Below, piece by piece: positions 53,301-63,371 of a stretch of 64,000 nucleotides of DNA; the stretch's first letter is position 1; each line of letters opens with the position of its first letter. Source of the stretch: Microbulbifer sp. VAAF005 (GTDB lineage: Bacteria; Pseudomonadota; Gammaproteobacteria; Pseudomonadales; Cellvibrionaceae); NCBI RefSeq assembly GCF_030012985.1, contig NZ_CP120233.1, forward strand, positions 5,017,001-5,081,000. The letters run 5' to 3'. A program made the translations under genes and the position numbers. The notes beneath the pieces are model-generated. The model worked only from the letters and a program-made list of their open reading frames with translations. It was not told the origin of the DNA and ran no database searches.

Positions 53301-56300
53301 GTTACCAATCGGGCTTCAGATAACGGCGTTGATCGAGCGCCCGCGTACGATATTGTAGTAACCGATAACCTGGATTCCTCGGGCCAGATGTGTGTGCAGG
53401 CTCTGGAGTCTGACAGTCTGGATAATGATGGCGATGGCAGTTCGGAAACTACCAGTGGCGATGATGGCTGGGTGGGAACTACATCGGGTACAAATAATTA
53501 TTCGGAAGCTTCTCATTGTGGAGACGGCGGTACTCCAGCGGTTATTACCTTCTCCTATGAGCACTCCAGCGCGCTTGAGCGGATTAATCCCGGTGATTCT
53601 GTCACTTTGTATTATCGTGTGAAGCCGGACGAGTCAGTGGCACCACTGCAGCTGTTTACGAATACATTTTTTGCTCGTTACGACAGTTTGGAGGATGATT
53701 TTAGTAACCAGACTACCCCTCAAATTGTCAGTGACACGGACAATGATGGTGTAGGTGACGGCACCCCTGCAGCGGGGCGTGCTCGCCACTACCAATCTGA
53801 TAATGCCCTAGCGCAGATGCAGATTATTGAGGTACAGGCAGAACCGAAGGAAGCGCTGGAATTTTCCAACGGCACCGCCAGTGGTACCAGCAGTGATACC
53901 GCTGTTGTCGGTGAAGAGATTCGTTACGAGTTGACCGCACAGATTCCGGCGGCAAAGTTACGGGACTTTGTAATTCGCGATGAATTGCCGGCGGGCATGC
54001 GCTGTATCGAGGGAGAAACTATCGATTTAAGTGCCTCGCCCTTTGATACTGCAGGTTTCGTACCGGGCGGTACCTTTAACGCTACCTGTACCAGCACTGG
54101 TACTGCGGACTATGTAGAGTGGGATTTTGGTGATCAGGAACTCACCACCGTTTCCGGTAGCCTTTTTGATTTCCCTGTAGAGTTTATTGCCCGTATTGAA
54201 AACAGCAGCAATACCAATGACGGTGATGTATTGGGCAATGGTGGTAGTTACACGACTGCACAGGTTTCCTACGTGGATGAGTCCGGTGCGTCTGTAGCGG
54301 TACCATTTGACGCACATGAAATAACGATACTCGAACCTGAAATACAGCTGACAAAATCCTTTGCCGTTACTAATAGTGATGCTGACGATATTCTTACAGT
54401 GACGGTTATCGCTGAAAATACAGGTAGCGCCGATGCTTACAATTTACAGGTACTCGACGATCTCACCGGCAGTAATTTAGTTTACCTGGGCAATGTAGGT
54501 GGCAATGATCCCCCCAATAATATTGATGTCACTACGGTGGGCTCTAATGCTCCCATCTTTAGCTGGAATCGCAGTAATGGCGATTACACCATTGCCGCTG
54601 GCGATACAAAAACATTTACTTTTGAAGTTCAGGTAGAGCAGGGCGTTGAGCCCCATGAAGTTCTGGATAATACCATCGAAGCTCGCTGGCAATCGCTACC
54701 GGGTTCAGATATTGCCCTTAACAGCAGTAATGTTATTGGAACCGATGGCGATGCTGATGGAATGCGTATTGGTGTTTTGCCTAATGTTGGCGATCCCATC
54801 AACGACTATGAAACCACCGCCAGCGCTCAGACCGAAGTCCCGGCATTAGAGCTGACTAAAACAGATTTAGACACCACAGTAGTTCCTACTATTGGTGCTC
54901 ATAAAGAATTCCAATTGGAAATCAGTTTGCCGGAAGGGGTCAGTGAAAATGTAGTCGTCACTGATCAGTTGGGCAGCCCTGAAGGTTATGTGCTTTCCCA
55001 CAATACTGATTACGATATCACTTACGACTTTGTCGGCATTGAGACAATTAATGGCAGCGCGCCATCCGAATCCGCTTTTAACAGTTTCCCGGGGGATAAT
55101 ACTTCCGGCAATGCCAGTTGGGATATCGGCACTGTCGATACTAATAGTGAAGATGATACCGCAGGAAGCAGTATTTCCCCGCTGATCCGAATCACCTATT
55201 TTGCACGTATTGAAAATGATCTCTCTACAAATGACGGGGATAGTCGCCAGAACAGTGCTGCGCTGACCTATAGCAACGGGGAAAGCGGTAGCACGGAAAG
55301 TCTTAACGACAGTACAACCAGTATAACGGTAGTAGAACCCCTACTTGCGATTAGCAAGACTGTGAGCAATGCCACCAATCCCGGCAACCTACCGGTGGGC
55401 GGTGATGTACTGGAATATGTGATTACCGTGGAGCATGATTCCAGCTCCGGTGCCCCCGCTTATGAGCTGAATTTAGTAGACACCTTACCTTCAGAGTTGA
55501 CCTTTGATAGCAGCTTTACTCCTACCGCAGAAATTGGCGGCACCGCAGTTTCCGGTTTTGTAGCTACGCCGGCAGCAGCCCCCTCGGGCCCACTGGTATG
55601 GGGGCGGGACAACAGTGATAACAGCTTGGATCTGCAGCTTGGCGAAACACTGGTGCTCACCTACCGCACCCAGGTTACAGGCGTTTTTGGTTCGCCCATT
55701 AATAACAGTGTAATGCTGGACTGGACCTCGCTGGATGATGGCAGCATCAATGATCAGGCTTATGAGCGTGATGGTGCTGGATGTCCCAGTATCTCTGCGC
55801 CTGATGATTATTGTGTTGGCCCCGCAGAGGCCAGTATCGATACAGTTGATAATACCAGTATTACAAAAACAGTAACTGCCGATACGGATACGGCAACTGC
55901 AGTGGGCACCTTGCGTGTTGGTGATACGGTTACTTACCAGCTAACCCTGAATTTGCAGGCGGGTACTACGCCTGGGGTCACTATTGATGATGTGCTGCCC
56001 AGTGGTTTGGAATTTGACACTGTTGTCAGCGTAAATGGGGACAGTGCTGCGCCCTACAGTGATAATCTGAACGATTTCACGTATTCCGCGAATTCAGTTC
56101 CTGCAGCAGGTGATACTGGTACAGTTGCCTGGGACCTGGGGGATATCAGCAGTAATTTTGGGAATACCAATAATTTTATTATTGAGTACACAGCCAAGGT
56201 AGTGGTGAGTTCGGGAATTGCCTCTCCTACTGCAACTCTTACCAATACGGCCCAGCTAAACTACACCGGCGCGGCCAGTACCTTGCAGGACAGCGCCGAT

Positions 56301-59300
56301 ATTACTGTATTGCAACCGGTTATCGACAGTCTCACCAAGACCGATGCCACTTGGCCCAGTTCCCATATGAATGTGGACCCGGCCAACGATGTTATGCAGT
56401 TTACCTTGCAGGCCTGTAACTCGGGCCTCGCCTCCGCCTACAACCTATCGCTAACAGACGACTTAGCGACGCAAATGGACGAGAGTTCCATTGCCAATCT
56501 CCAGGTGAGCCTCGACGGTGCTGTACTGACACAGGGAACCGACTACACCTATAGCGCGCCCGCAACGCGCGGTGATGATATGGGTTTCGATTTCCTGGTG
56601 CCAGTTGAGGCGGGCACTTGCCTGGAAATCAGCTACGAAATTGGTTTCTATACGGATATCAGTGGCGGTGAAAGCTGGGTTAATACTTTTACAGTCGATG
56701 AGTTTTGGTCGCTGGAGGGCAATGATGGCGAGCAGTATTCTGCAGTTTCCCTGGGCACTCCTTATCCAATGGGTACCGTTGCGACCAGTGTGACCGCTCC
56801 GCAAAAGACACTGCAGACAGCATCTACTGCCGCTATCGGTGACGAAGTCGTATATCAAATACAGGTGCCTGGCAGTGGCACGACTTCGGCAATTTACGAT
56901 ATTGCAATTTCCGACGTACTGGATTCCAGTCTGGAGCTGGTGCAGCTGCAGGAAATTAATGGGCTCACCTATACCGATAATACCAGTGGGAATAATATCG
57001 ATTTGACAATAGATATTATTCCAGCGGGTACTGTGGCAATTTTTGAAGTGCGCACCCGGGTCGCCAATAATGCGACGGCCCAGGCTGGCCACAGTTTTGA
57101 AAATGAAGTGACTTATACTTACGCCGCAACGGACGGAGGCACTTCACAGTCTGGCGGTACCGGCACTGCGGCGACACTCACGATTGTTGAGCCGGAACTA
57201 AGTGCAACTGCTTCTGTTGCGAATCAAACCAATCCAGGTAACGACCCGGATGCGGGTGATGTACTGCGCTTCACCTTGGACCTTAGCGCTGCGGGCAATG
57301 CAGAAAATTCTGCAGCCTATGACATTTCAGTTAGCGAATTGCTGTCCCTGGGGCTTGAATTTGTGCCGGGCACAGTAACTTTTGCCGGGGCGTCCCAGGC
57401 AGATCCAACTGTAAGTGGTGACGGAGTTACAACTGCACAAACCCTGGCTTGGGATCGGGCTAACAGCGATCTGGATATCGCTGCAAGTGATAGCAGTGCG
57501 CTGGTTTTTGACGCGGTTGTTCTCAACAGTGTACAGCCAGCAGCGACGTTGTCCGCAACTGCCAGTGTTGAGTGGACCAGCCTCGATGAAGATAACAGCA
57601 GCACCTATGAGCGTAATGGTGCCGATGGCAGCGCTGGGCTGAATGATTATTTGTTGGAGAATATTGCTGCTCAGGTAGATGCTGCCAACGACAGTACAAT
57701 CAGCAAAATTCGTCTGGATGACAGCTATGGTAGTGCTGATGAGCAGTTGCGAGTGGGTGATTTGGTTGAATACCAGATTACCCTTTCCCTGCCAGAGGGC
57801 ACGGCTTCCAACGGACTAATTGTCGATACCTTGCCTCAGGGGATGGTGTTTGTAAGCACACTCTCAATCAATGGCGAGAGTTCGGCACCATTTATTGCCA
57901 GCGCACCGTTTACCCACAGTGATATTGCCGAGCCGCTGCAGTCTGGAGACCCTGCCACCGGTGCCACTACAGTCACCTGGAGTATCCCGGACTTGGTAAA
58001 TACCGCTGATAACGATAGCAGCAACGATGAATTTGTTGTGCGTTACCTGGTGCGGGTTCTCAATGAGGATTCCCACCCCTGGCCGGCAGCGAATACTGCA
58101 TTGACCAATACTGCAGAGTTTGGTTTCGATGCTGCCACAGGCGCTGAGACCCGTAGCGATAGTGAAACCCTGGATCTGCTACAGCCGGATCTCTCTGTGG
58201 CGATAAATTCAAGCCCTGCGGATGGCAGTACGCTTTCTGCCGGCGATACGATTGAATATACCGTTACGGTAACTAATAACGGCTCTTCACCGGCTTATGA
58301 TCCGGTATTCCGCGATGTGATTCCCTCAGGTTTGCGACAGGCGGGAATCAGTGTGCAGTCCCTTACGGTAAATGGTGCCACTGCAGCGGTGGTCGCCCCC
58401 TCTTTTGATAGCAGTACCGGTGAAGTCATTTGGGATTTTGCCTCAGGGACCGGTTATGGAATCGATGCGGGCGAATCTTTGGAAATGGTTTATCGGGTTG
58501 AGGCTGATTCCAACTTGGGCGCTGGGCTGAGCCTGCAGAATGCAGCCTATGTTGAAGTTTATTATTCTCTCGATGATGATGATTTACCGTCACTAAATTC
58601 CGTCGCGGTAACTGAGGATTTACGTGAGGACTATGGTCCGACCTCTCCAGTTAGTGTTCAATTTAATACGCCCAATGCTTCACCGTTATTGATTGAGATT
58701 ACCCAATCAACCGCATCTATCGGCGAACCGTTTAATTATCGTATTACCATCCCGGAAACGGTGCAGACCACAGCGCTTCACGATGTCACTGTGTTGATGG
58801 ATCTCACAACGTCCGCTGCAGATTTAGAATTTGTCAGTGCCAGTAAAGTTTCTGGCAGTGCATCTTTCACCCCTGAAAATAATGGTACCGCTACCAGTCT
58901 TAGTATTGCAGACAATACGACTGGAATTGATGTGCCTGCCGGCGAACAAGTGGTAATCGATGTAACACTGCAGTTGCTGGATATAGACCCGCCAAATGTA
59001 GACGGTTTGAATTTTTCTACGAGTGCCAGCTATAGCTACAACTACGAAAATGATAATGCTTCTGTGGGGCAGGGTGCCGGTAGCGGAAATACTACGGCAG
59101 ATATGGAAGTCGTGGAGCCCAGCGCAATTACCCTGACTAAAACTGGCCCGACCAGTGTGCAGTCCGGTGTTGGTGGTACCTTCACTTTAGATTTACACAA
59201 TACCGGTACGGGTCCCGCCTGGGATATTAGTGTTACCGATATTTTGCCGGACAATAATCCCGGTGGTATGTGTGAAACGGCCCCTGACAATTTTACTGCG

Positions 59301-62300
59301 GAAATTACCGATAGCACTGGTATCACCACGGCTACTCTGACGGAAGGCTCCGACTTTACTGCAGTATTCGACAGCGCGAGCTGTACGCTCACAATTACCT
59401 CCATTGGCTCAGCGGCGATGCTGGATGCGGATTACCATCTACTTGTGGGCTACGATGCCTACCTGGATACCGACACCGTTGATGGGGATACGCTGACGAA
59501 TATTGCCGGTGTTACTGAGTGGTATAGCTGGGATAGCAGCTTCAGCGAAGCCCGCCAGTACACCAATGCGGCGCCCACCGATGGTACTCCTGGCGTGCTT
59601 GATCATGAGGACGCTTATTCGGTTACCTCCTCTGTGCCGACAGTGACTTTTTACAAAGCGGTGGAAAATATCAGCCGTGGAGAAAACCCGGCTACTACCG
59701 CCAGTCCGGCAGAAGTTTTGCGTTACACACTGACACTGACCAATACGAGCGGTGTTGATGTAAGTGGAGTTGAAGTTTCCGATGACCTTGGTCGATTAAA
59801 TAATTCTGCATTATTTGAATCGGGCACTTTGCAGTTAGTCAGTGCACCTGCCGGAAGTGACAGTAGTGCTATCGATGCCTCAGCAGGAACCTGGAATAGT
59901 GGCTACCTGGAAGTTGGTAATCTGGACCTCACTGCGAGCGGCACAACAGGGGATTCTATCCAGATTATTTACGAGGTTACGCTGGCTGCAGTTATTGATA
60001 GTGGGACTCAAGTCTTTAACCAGGCCCAAGTTCAGCTGCCCGGGCAAGCGTTACAAGACAGTGATGACCCCAATATCAATGGTACCGATGATCCGGATAC
60101 TGCGGGAGATGAAGATCCCACGGAAGTACAGATTGAATCAGAGCCATTACTGGTCGTAGAAAAAACGTCGGTAGATATTACTGATGATGCCGACTTGTTG
60201 ATGGTGGGAGATACCCTGCGTTACACCATTTCGGTGGAAAATACCGGTAATGAGAACGCGATCAATACTCAGATACGGGATCAGATCCCCGCGAATACGA
60301 CTTATGTCAGCGGCTCTACTACCTTGAACGGCTCTACAGTGTCCGATGTCAGCGGTACCTCCCCGCTGGCTGCCGGTATGGATATTAATACCGATGGCGA
60401 AGCCGATGGTTTTATCAGTGCCAGCGCCAATGGTGTTTCTGCAGCGGTTATCACCTTTGATGTCACCATTAATGACGTTAATGATGGCACCGTAATTTCG
60501 AACCAGGGATTCGTAAATGGTGAAGGAGCGGGTAGTGGTACTTTTGATGAAGTGCCCTCCGATGATCCGGATACTGATACCCCCGATGATCCCACGATCG
60601 ATATTGTCGGCGATGTGCCTCTGTTAATTGCCCACAAGACTGTAGAAATTGCTGAAGACTACACCTCCACAGGGATTGTTGATCCCGGTGATGTGCTCCG
60701 CTATACCATCGCCATTACCAATATGGGGGGTGTGGATGCACAGGAAGTAGCGCTTACCGACCAGGTGCCAGATGACACCACCTATGTTGCCGGTACTACC
60801 ACATTAAATGGTGAATCGGTAGCGGATAACGGTGGTGGTAATTCACAGCTGGATTCTGCATTGCCGGTTTCTTCCGATGACCTGACACCACCCCTGCCGG
60901 GAGCTAACGAGGGTGTTATTACCTCGGGCGAAACAGCCACCGTTACCTTTGAAGTGATGGTGAACGCTGGTACAGCGACAGGTACGGTTATTAGTAACCA
61001 GGGTAGTGTTGAAGCTGATGAGTTGGCACTTACCCTAACCGATGCAGACGGCAACTCGGCCAATGGCGCTCAGCCAACTGAGGTGGTCGTAGGTGATGCC
61101 CAGCTGTTGTCCATTGTGAAAGAAGTTGCCGTTGTCGGTGGCGGGGCTGCAGAAGCAGGGGCGGTATTGGAGTACCTGGTAACCGTCGAAAATATCAGTG
61201 GTGTTTCTGCCACGTATGTTGAGATTACCGATGACCTGGCCATTGCCGGCGATGGCGTCCTCACTTATGTTGCCGATTCAGCTCTGCTCAATGGGCAGGC
61301 TGACGGTGTAACAGTGGCCAACACACTGATCACTGCGGACTACGCCACTACCTACGGTGATTTGGAGCCGGGAGAGGTTGTTACACTGCGTTTCCAGGCG
61401 CAGATGTCGGAAAACCTGGATTACGGTTTTACCGTAGTGAACACGGCAGAAGTGCAGTGGAATGACCCGGCTTCCAGCGCTCAGGCCAGTGTTGCCATTG
61501 ATGTTGGCGGTACGCCGGGCATTGCCAACCTGGCTGGTTACCTGTGGCACGATGTGAATTTCAACAATGCTTTGGATACGGATGAGAGCCTACTGCTTAA
61601 CTGGGCAGTAGATCTGTATTTCAATGAGGAGCTGATGGAAACAGCTCAGTCTGATGAAAATGGCTATTTCCAATTCCAGGGACTGGTGCCCAACAGTTAT
61701 GGCGGCCTCAGTTACGAGATGCGTTACACCGCACCGGATGCCACGGAAAATACGGCTTCATTGGGTAATCCTGTTTCTGATTTCACCAATGGACCACAAT
61801 CGATCAGTGAAATTTATGTGGAATCGGGAGCAAACCCCCAGGACTTAAACTTACCGCTGACACCCAATGGAGTGGTTTACGACTCTGTAACCCGATCTGC
61901 TATTGAAGGTGCCACACTCACCATGCTGAGAGTGAGTTCCGGTCAGGAGCTACCGGCGCGTTGCTTTGATGATGAGAAGCAGCAGGGACAGGTAGCCCAG
62001 TCCGGGGGGTACTACAAATTCGATATTAATTTCAGCGATGCTTCCTGTCCGTCCAACGTGGATTACCTGATTCAGGTAGAAATCGATGATGATGACTACA
62101 CCGGTGGTGAGTCACTGGTAATCCCCGCGCAGACCAATAGCGAAACTGCCGGTTTTGATGTGGCTGGCTGCCTGGGCAGTAATGCCGATATGGTTCCAGC
62201 AACTGCGGACCACTGTGAGGTACAGGAATCTTCCGCACACCCCACCCTCGATGTGGAGGCCCGGGATGCAGCAACAGATTACTATCTGCGCATGACTTTG

Positions 62301-63371
62301 GATGACGGCCAGATTCCAGGGGAAAGCCAGCTGTTTAACAACCATATCGCTATGGACCCGGAGCTGGAAGGGGCGCTGTCCATCACCAAAACTGCCGCCA
62401 TGCTCAATGTAACCCGTAGCCAGCTGGTGCCCTACACCATTACCTTTGGCAACACTCTGCCGATACCCCTAACCGATTTGCAGTTGGTGGATTACTTCCC
62501 CGCAGGCTTCAAATATGTGGCGGGCTCAGCGCGCCTTGATGGCGAGGCGGTTGAACCTGAAAGTGAGGGCCTGCAATTAAGTTGGTCGGATCTGCGAGTG
62601 GAAGCGGAAGAAACTCGTGTGTTAAAGCTGCTCTTGGTTGTAGGTTCCGGTGTGGGCGAGGGCAAATACGTAAACCGCGCGCGCATGTTCAATCAGCTCT
62701 CTGGGCAGGCCGCTTCTGGTGAAGCCTCTGCGACAGTGCGGGTAGTGCCCGATCCCACCTTTGATTGTACTGATGTTATCGGCAAAGTGTTTGACGATAA
62801 AAATATGAACGGCTACCAGGATGAAGGCGAGGGTGGCCTGCCCGGAGCGCGTGTGGCAACTGCGACCGGCTTGAATGTTACTGCGGACTCCCATGGTCGT
62901 TTCCATATTACCTGCGCAGTGGTGCCGAATGGAGACCGGGGTTCTAATTTTGTGCTCAAGCTCGACGATCGCAGCTTGCCAAGCGGGTATCGTCTCACCA
63001 CTGAAAACCCGCGCGTGCTGCGAGCTACCCGAGGCAAGATGCTGAAGTTCAATTTTGGAGCCAGCTTGCACCGGGTGGTGCGCCTGGACATTGCCGATGC
63101 GGTATTTGAACCGGGCACAATAGAACTGCGCCCGCAATGGCACTCCCGAATGGACTTACTGTTGGAAAAACTCAGCGAAGCCCCCTCTGTTTTACGCCTT
63201 GCCTATCTCGGTGAAAATGAAGATCCGGATTTGGTGGAAGAGCGCCTGCAGGCAATTAAGGATCAGGTTGCCAAGGATTGGACGAGTCGTAATGGCGACT
63301 ACGATTTGACCATTGAAACTGAAGTTTTCTGGCGCCGTGGAGCGCCTCCTGGCAAAGGAGGGTTGGAGTAA
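50322..63371 (+). CDS. Giant DUF11-type repeat surface protein (4349 residues)
   Basis: A signal peptide (ending APQAFAQ) is followed by more than 20 beta-sandwich repeats of 130-220 residues of the DUF11/conserved-repeat (adhesin-like) type. Typical repeat parts are LxxTK at the start, GDxVxYxLTLxN, then DxLPxGLxF. Between about residues 953 and 3105 two repeat classes alternate, one ending in W-x-SL (DWTSLDDG, EWTSLDED) and one without. Asp-rich inserts (DNDGDGSSE, DTDNDGVGDG) look calcium-binding. Residues 3106-3730 hold four repeats separated by DDPDTDTPDDP-like linkers. Two SdrD B-like domains follow (YLWHDVNFNNALDTDE; GKVFDDKNMNGYQDEGEGG), and a degenerate OmpA-like end (FEPGTIELRPQW). 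The ATG at 50322 is preferred to a GTG 6 bp earlier. Confidence 0.88.
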   Translation: MKSEIVEQKSYKSTFIGFLLVCAAFLIAAPQAFAQSSCPSITEDPTGFNILSHRSSDSWCVLCGDGQVTIEVDVPSIYSGLAGTQYIENIVITENFGSSGLEYVTGSTSVSSGSVLGEPTISGTTITWDQNDLSALSDLAESTTLTITFNVRSQDEEEEELVVNNRTLNATATFDYCSYPTTTDTDSMELAIREPEPSMDKRGRNMDAAQTNYTNNVYGNIEDDVIWRIRISNNGEADMQDARFDDLMSNPNMDINYACPSETTAEAVANNNGVAPSGSSCVSASNSVNDFELDGNFSNGSGRTDVPSGGTLDIYLVGKVNTSCSNGTNTVSDLQWGCEIDGDTGVGGITSPAEASSPGSDTSAMRVVSSSDLTISQEITGTNLNQPLGASGYVTITVNNQTGGSVKDVQFVSDLPDEYVVDTTFTPEITQERRGIDNHGANYSSTYDGKVDTLEWRVGSTWNQWDTDPLNNNQPEFRLLSSTVHSVYSDQENMMRHGDEIQIRFRVVTIEPDFYDFEADLDVEEESSTTGTDPNSNIALTGNVLTIDYEDFCSSTSPATQVETESVTPDPEDLDVSTVHPLYIVRDSGTSELTVDITNNGGHDANDYSVYITFGEAMTVLSNDRSCTALGNPSLGTVPGHPLWNQPDYLPDSSTVYFCDSGDLGGEIGPGDTERVVFEVEKNHSATDDDLTFRADVVGEITLYDGTALGFPDPVSLTNTTPNQQLANNYTLDGMRARVMGFNLIKDRSDECNELTSESAYPNSSVLIGEECSFEIQAGGWFGFDTPGFTLIEVKDVDVIDDLPDGQGYIADSALNCSDVTLPDTTSQANCVAISTGDIVEGGGLNNSLSETDLQWDITASITEKDRWFLADMTTRLLNDPADTESTDPNQHANDSIDYARAQFTAVFDTETIIVDNYNTSGTLTNIDGVPTTVPGFPDVTEWSESVTVTEPSIEVDKKVCNENLYGTGTTCSNFVDFTDEGHRDQTYIFRLTVTNRASDNGVDRAPAYDIVVTDNLDSSGQMCVQALESDSLDNDGDGSSETTSGDDGWVGTTSGTNNYSEASHCGDGGTPAVITFSYEHSSALERINPGDSVTLYYRVKPDESVAPLQLFTNTFFARYDSLEDDFSNQTTPQIVSDTDNDGVGDGTPAAGRARHYQSDNALAQMQIIEVQAEPKEALEFSNGTASGTSSDTAVVGEEIRYELTAQIPAAKLRDFVIRDELPAGMRCIEGETIDLSASPFDTAGFVPGGTFNATCTSTGTADYVEWDFGDQELTTVSGSLFDFPVEFIARIENSSNTNDGDVLGNGGSYTTAQVSYVDESGASVAVPFDAHEITILEPEIQLTKSFAVTNSDADDILTVTVIAENTGSADAYNLQVLDDLTGSNLVYLGNVGGNDPPNNIDVTTVGSNAPIFSWNRSNGDYTIAAGDTKTFTFEVQVEQGVEPHEVLDNTIEARWQSLPGSDIALNSSNVIGTDGDADGMRIGVLPNVGDPINDYETTASAQTEVPALELTKTDLDTTVVPTIGAHKEFQLEISLPEGVSENVVVTDQLGSPEGYVLSHNTDYDITYDFVGIETINGSAPSESAFNSFPGDNTSGNASWDIGTVDTNSEDDTAGSSISPLIRITYFARIENDLSTNDGDSRQNSAALTYSNGESGSTESLNDSTTSITVVEPLLAISKTVSNATNPGNLPVGGDVLEYVITVEHDSSSGAPAYELNLVDTLPSELTFDSSFTPTAEIGGTAVSGFVATPAAAPSGPLVWGRDNSDNSLDLQLGETLVLTYRTQVTGVFGSPINNSVMLDWTSLDDGSINDQAYERDGAGCPSISAPDDYCVGPAEASIDTVDNTSITKTVTADTDTATAVGTLRVGDTVTYQLTLNLQAGTTPGVTIDDVLPSGLEFDTVVSVNGDSAAPYSDNLNDFTYSANSVPAAGDTGTVAWDLGDISSNFGNTNNFIIEYTAKVVVSSGIASPTATLTNTAQLNYTGAASTLQDSADITVLQPVIDSLTKTDATWPSSHMNVDPANDVMQFTLQACNSGLASAYNLSLTDDLATQMDESSIANLQVSLDGAVLTQGTDYTYSAPATRGDDMGFDFLVPVEAGTCLEISYEIGFYTDISGGESWVNTFTVDEFWSLEGNDGEQYSAVSLGTPYPMGTVATSVTAPQKTLQTASTAAIGDEVVYQIQVPGSGTTSAIYDIAISDVLDSSLELVQLQEINGLTYTDNTSGNNIDLTIDIIPAGTVAIFEVRTRVANNATAQAGHSFENEVTYTYAATDGGTSQSGGTGTAATLTIVEPELSATASVANQTNPGNDPDAGDVLRFTLDLSAAGNAENSAAYDISVSELLSLGLEFVPGTVTFAGASQADPTVSGDGVTTAQTLAWDRANSDLDIAASDSSALVFDAVVLNSVQPAATLSATASVEWTSLDEDNSSTYERNGADGSAGLNDYLLENIAAQVDAANDSTISKIRLDDSYGSADEQLRVGDLVEYQITLSLPEGTASNGLIVDTLPQGMVFVSTLSINGESSAPFIASAPFTHSDIAEPLQSGDPATGATTVTWSIPDLVNTADNDSSNDEFVVRYLVRVLNEDSHPWPAANTALTNTAEFGFDAATGAETRSDSETLDLLQPDLSVAINSSPADGSTLSAGDTIEYTVTVTNNGSSPAYDPVFRDVIPSGLRQAGISVQSLTVNGATAAVVAPSFDSSTGEVIWDFASGTGYGIDAGESLEMVYRVEADSNLGAGLSLQNAAYVEVYYSLDDDDLPSLNSVAVTEDLREDYGPTSPVSVQFNTPNASPLLIEITQSTASIGEPFNYRITIPETVQTTALHDVTVLMDLTTSAADLEFVSASKVSGSASFTPENNGTATSLSIADNTTGIDVPAGEQVVIDVTLQLLDIDPPNVDGLNFSTSASYSYNYENDNASVGQGAGSGNTTADMEVVEPSAITLTKTGPTSVQSGVGGTFTLDLHNTGTGPAWDISVTDILPDNNPGGMCETAPDNFTAEITDSTGITTATLTEGSDFTAVFDSASCTLTITSIGSAAMLDADYHLLVGYDAYLDTDTVDGDTLTNIAGVTEWYSWDSSFSEARQYTNAAPTDGTPGVLDHEDAYSVTSSVPTVTFYKAVENISRGENPATTASPAEVLRYTLTLTNTSGVDVSGVEVSDDLGRLNNSALFESGTLQLVSAPAGSDSSAIDASAGTWNSGYLEVGNLDLTASGTTGDSIQIIYEVTLAAVIDSGTQVFNQAQVQLPGQALQDSDDPNINGTDDPDTAGDEDPTEVQIESEPLLVVEKTSVDITDDADLLMVGDTLRYTISVENTGNENAINTQIRDQIPANTTYVSGSTTLNGSTVSDVSGTSPLAAGMDINTDGEADGFISASANGVSAAVITFDVTINDVNDGTVISNQGFVNGEGAGSGTFDEVPSDDPDTDTPDDPTIDIVGDVPLLIAHKTVEIAEDYTSTGIVDPGDVLRYTIAITNMGGVDAQEVALTDQVPDDTTYVAGTTTLNGESVADNGGGNSQLDSALPVSSDDLTPPLPGANEGVITSGETATVTFEVMVNAGTATGTVISNQGSVEADELALTLTDADGNSANGAQPTEVVVGDAQLLSIVKEVAVVGGGAAEAGAVLEYLVTVENISGVSATYVEITDDLAIAGDGVLTYVADSALLNGQADGVTVANTLITADYATTYGDLEPGEVVTLRFQAQMSENLDYGFTVVNTAEVQWNDPASSAQASVAIDVGGTPGIANLAGYLWHDVNFNNALDTDESLLLNWAVDLYFNEELMETAQSDENGYFQFQGLVPNSYGGLSYEMRYTAPDATENTASLGNPVSDFTNGPQSISEIYVESGANPQDLNLPLTPNGVVYDSVTRSAIEGATLTMLRVSSGQELPARCFDDEKQQGQVAQSGGYYKFDINFSDASCPSNVDYLIQVEIDDDDYTGGESLVIPAQTNSETAGFDVAGCLGSNADMVPATADHCEVQESSAHPTLDVEARDAATDYYLRMTLDDGQIPGESQLFNNHIAMDPELEGALSITKTAAMLNVTRSQLVPYTITFGNTLPIPLTDLQLVDYFPAGFKYVAGSARLDGEAVEPESEGLQLSWSDLRVEAEETRVLKLLLVVGSGVGEGKYVNRARMFNQLSGQAASGEASATVRVVPDPTFDCTDVIGKVFDDKNMNGYQDEGEGGLPGARVATATGLNVTADSHGRFHITCAVVPNGDRGSNFVLKLDDRSLPSGYRLTTENPRVLRATRGKMLKFNFGASLHRVVRLDIADAVFEPGTIELRPQWHSRMDLLLEKLSEAPSVLRLAYLGENEDPDLVEERLQAIKDQVAKDWTSRNGDYDLTIETEVFWRRGAPPGKGGLE

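Noticed and set aside
53180..61510. Repeats in the giant gene as a CRISPR array
   Set aside because: Repeats are protein-level, hundreds of bases long and diverged; there are no short identical repeats with unique spacers.
50505..63143. Many open frames antisense to the giant gene
   Set aside because: They follow the codon periodicity of the real gene, are short and overlap each other without ribosome sites.
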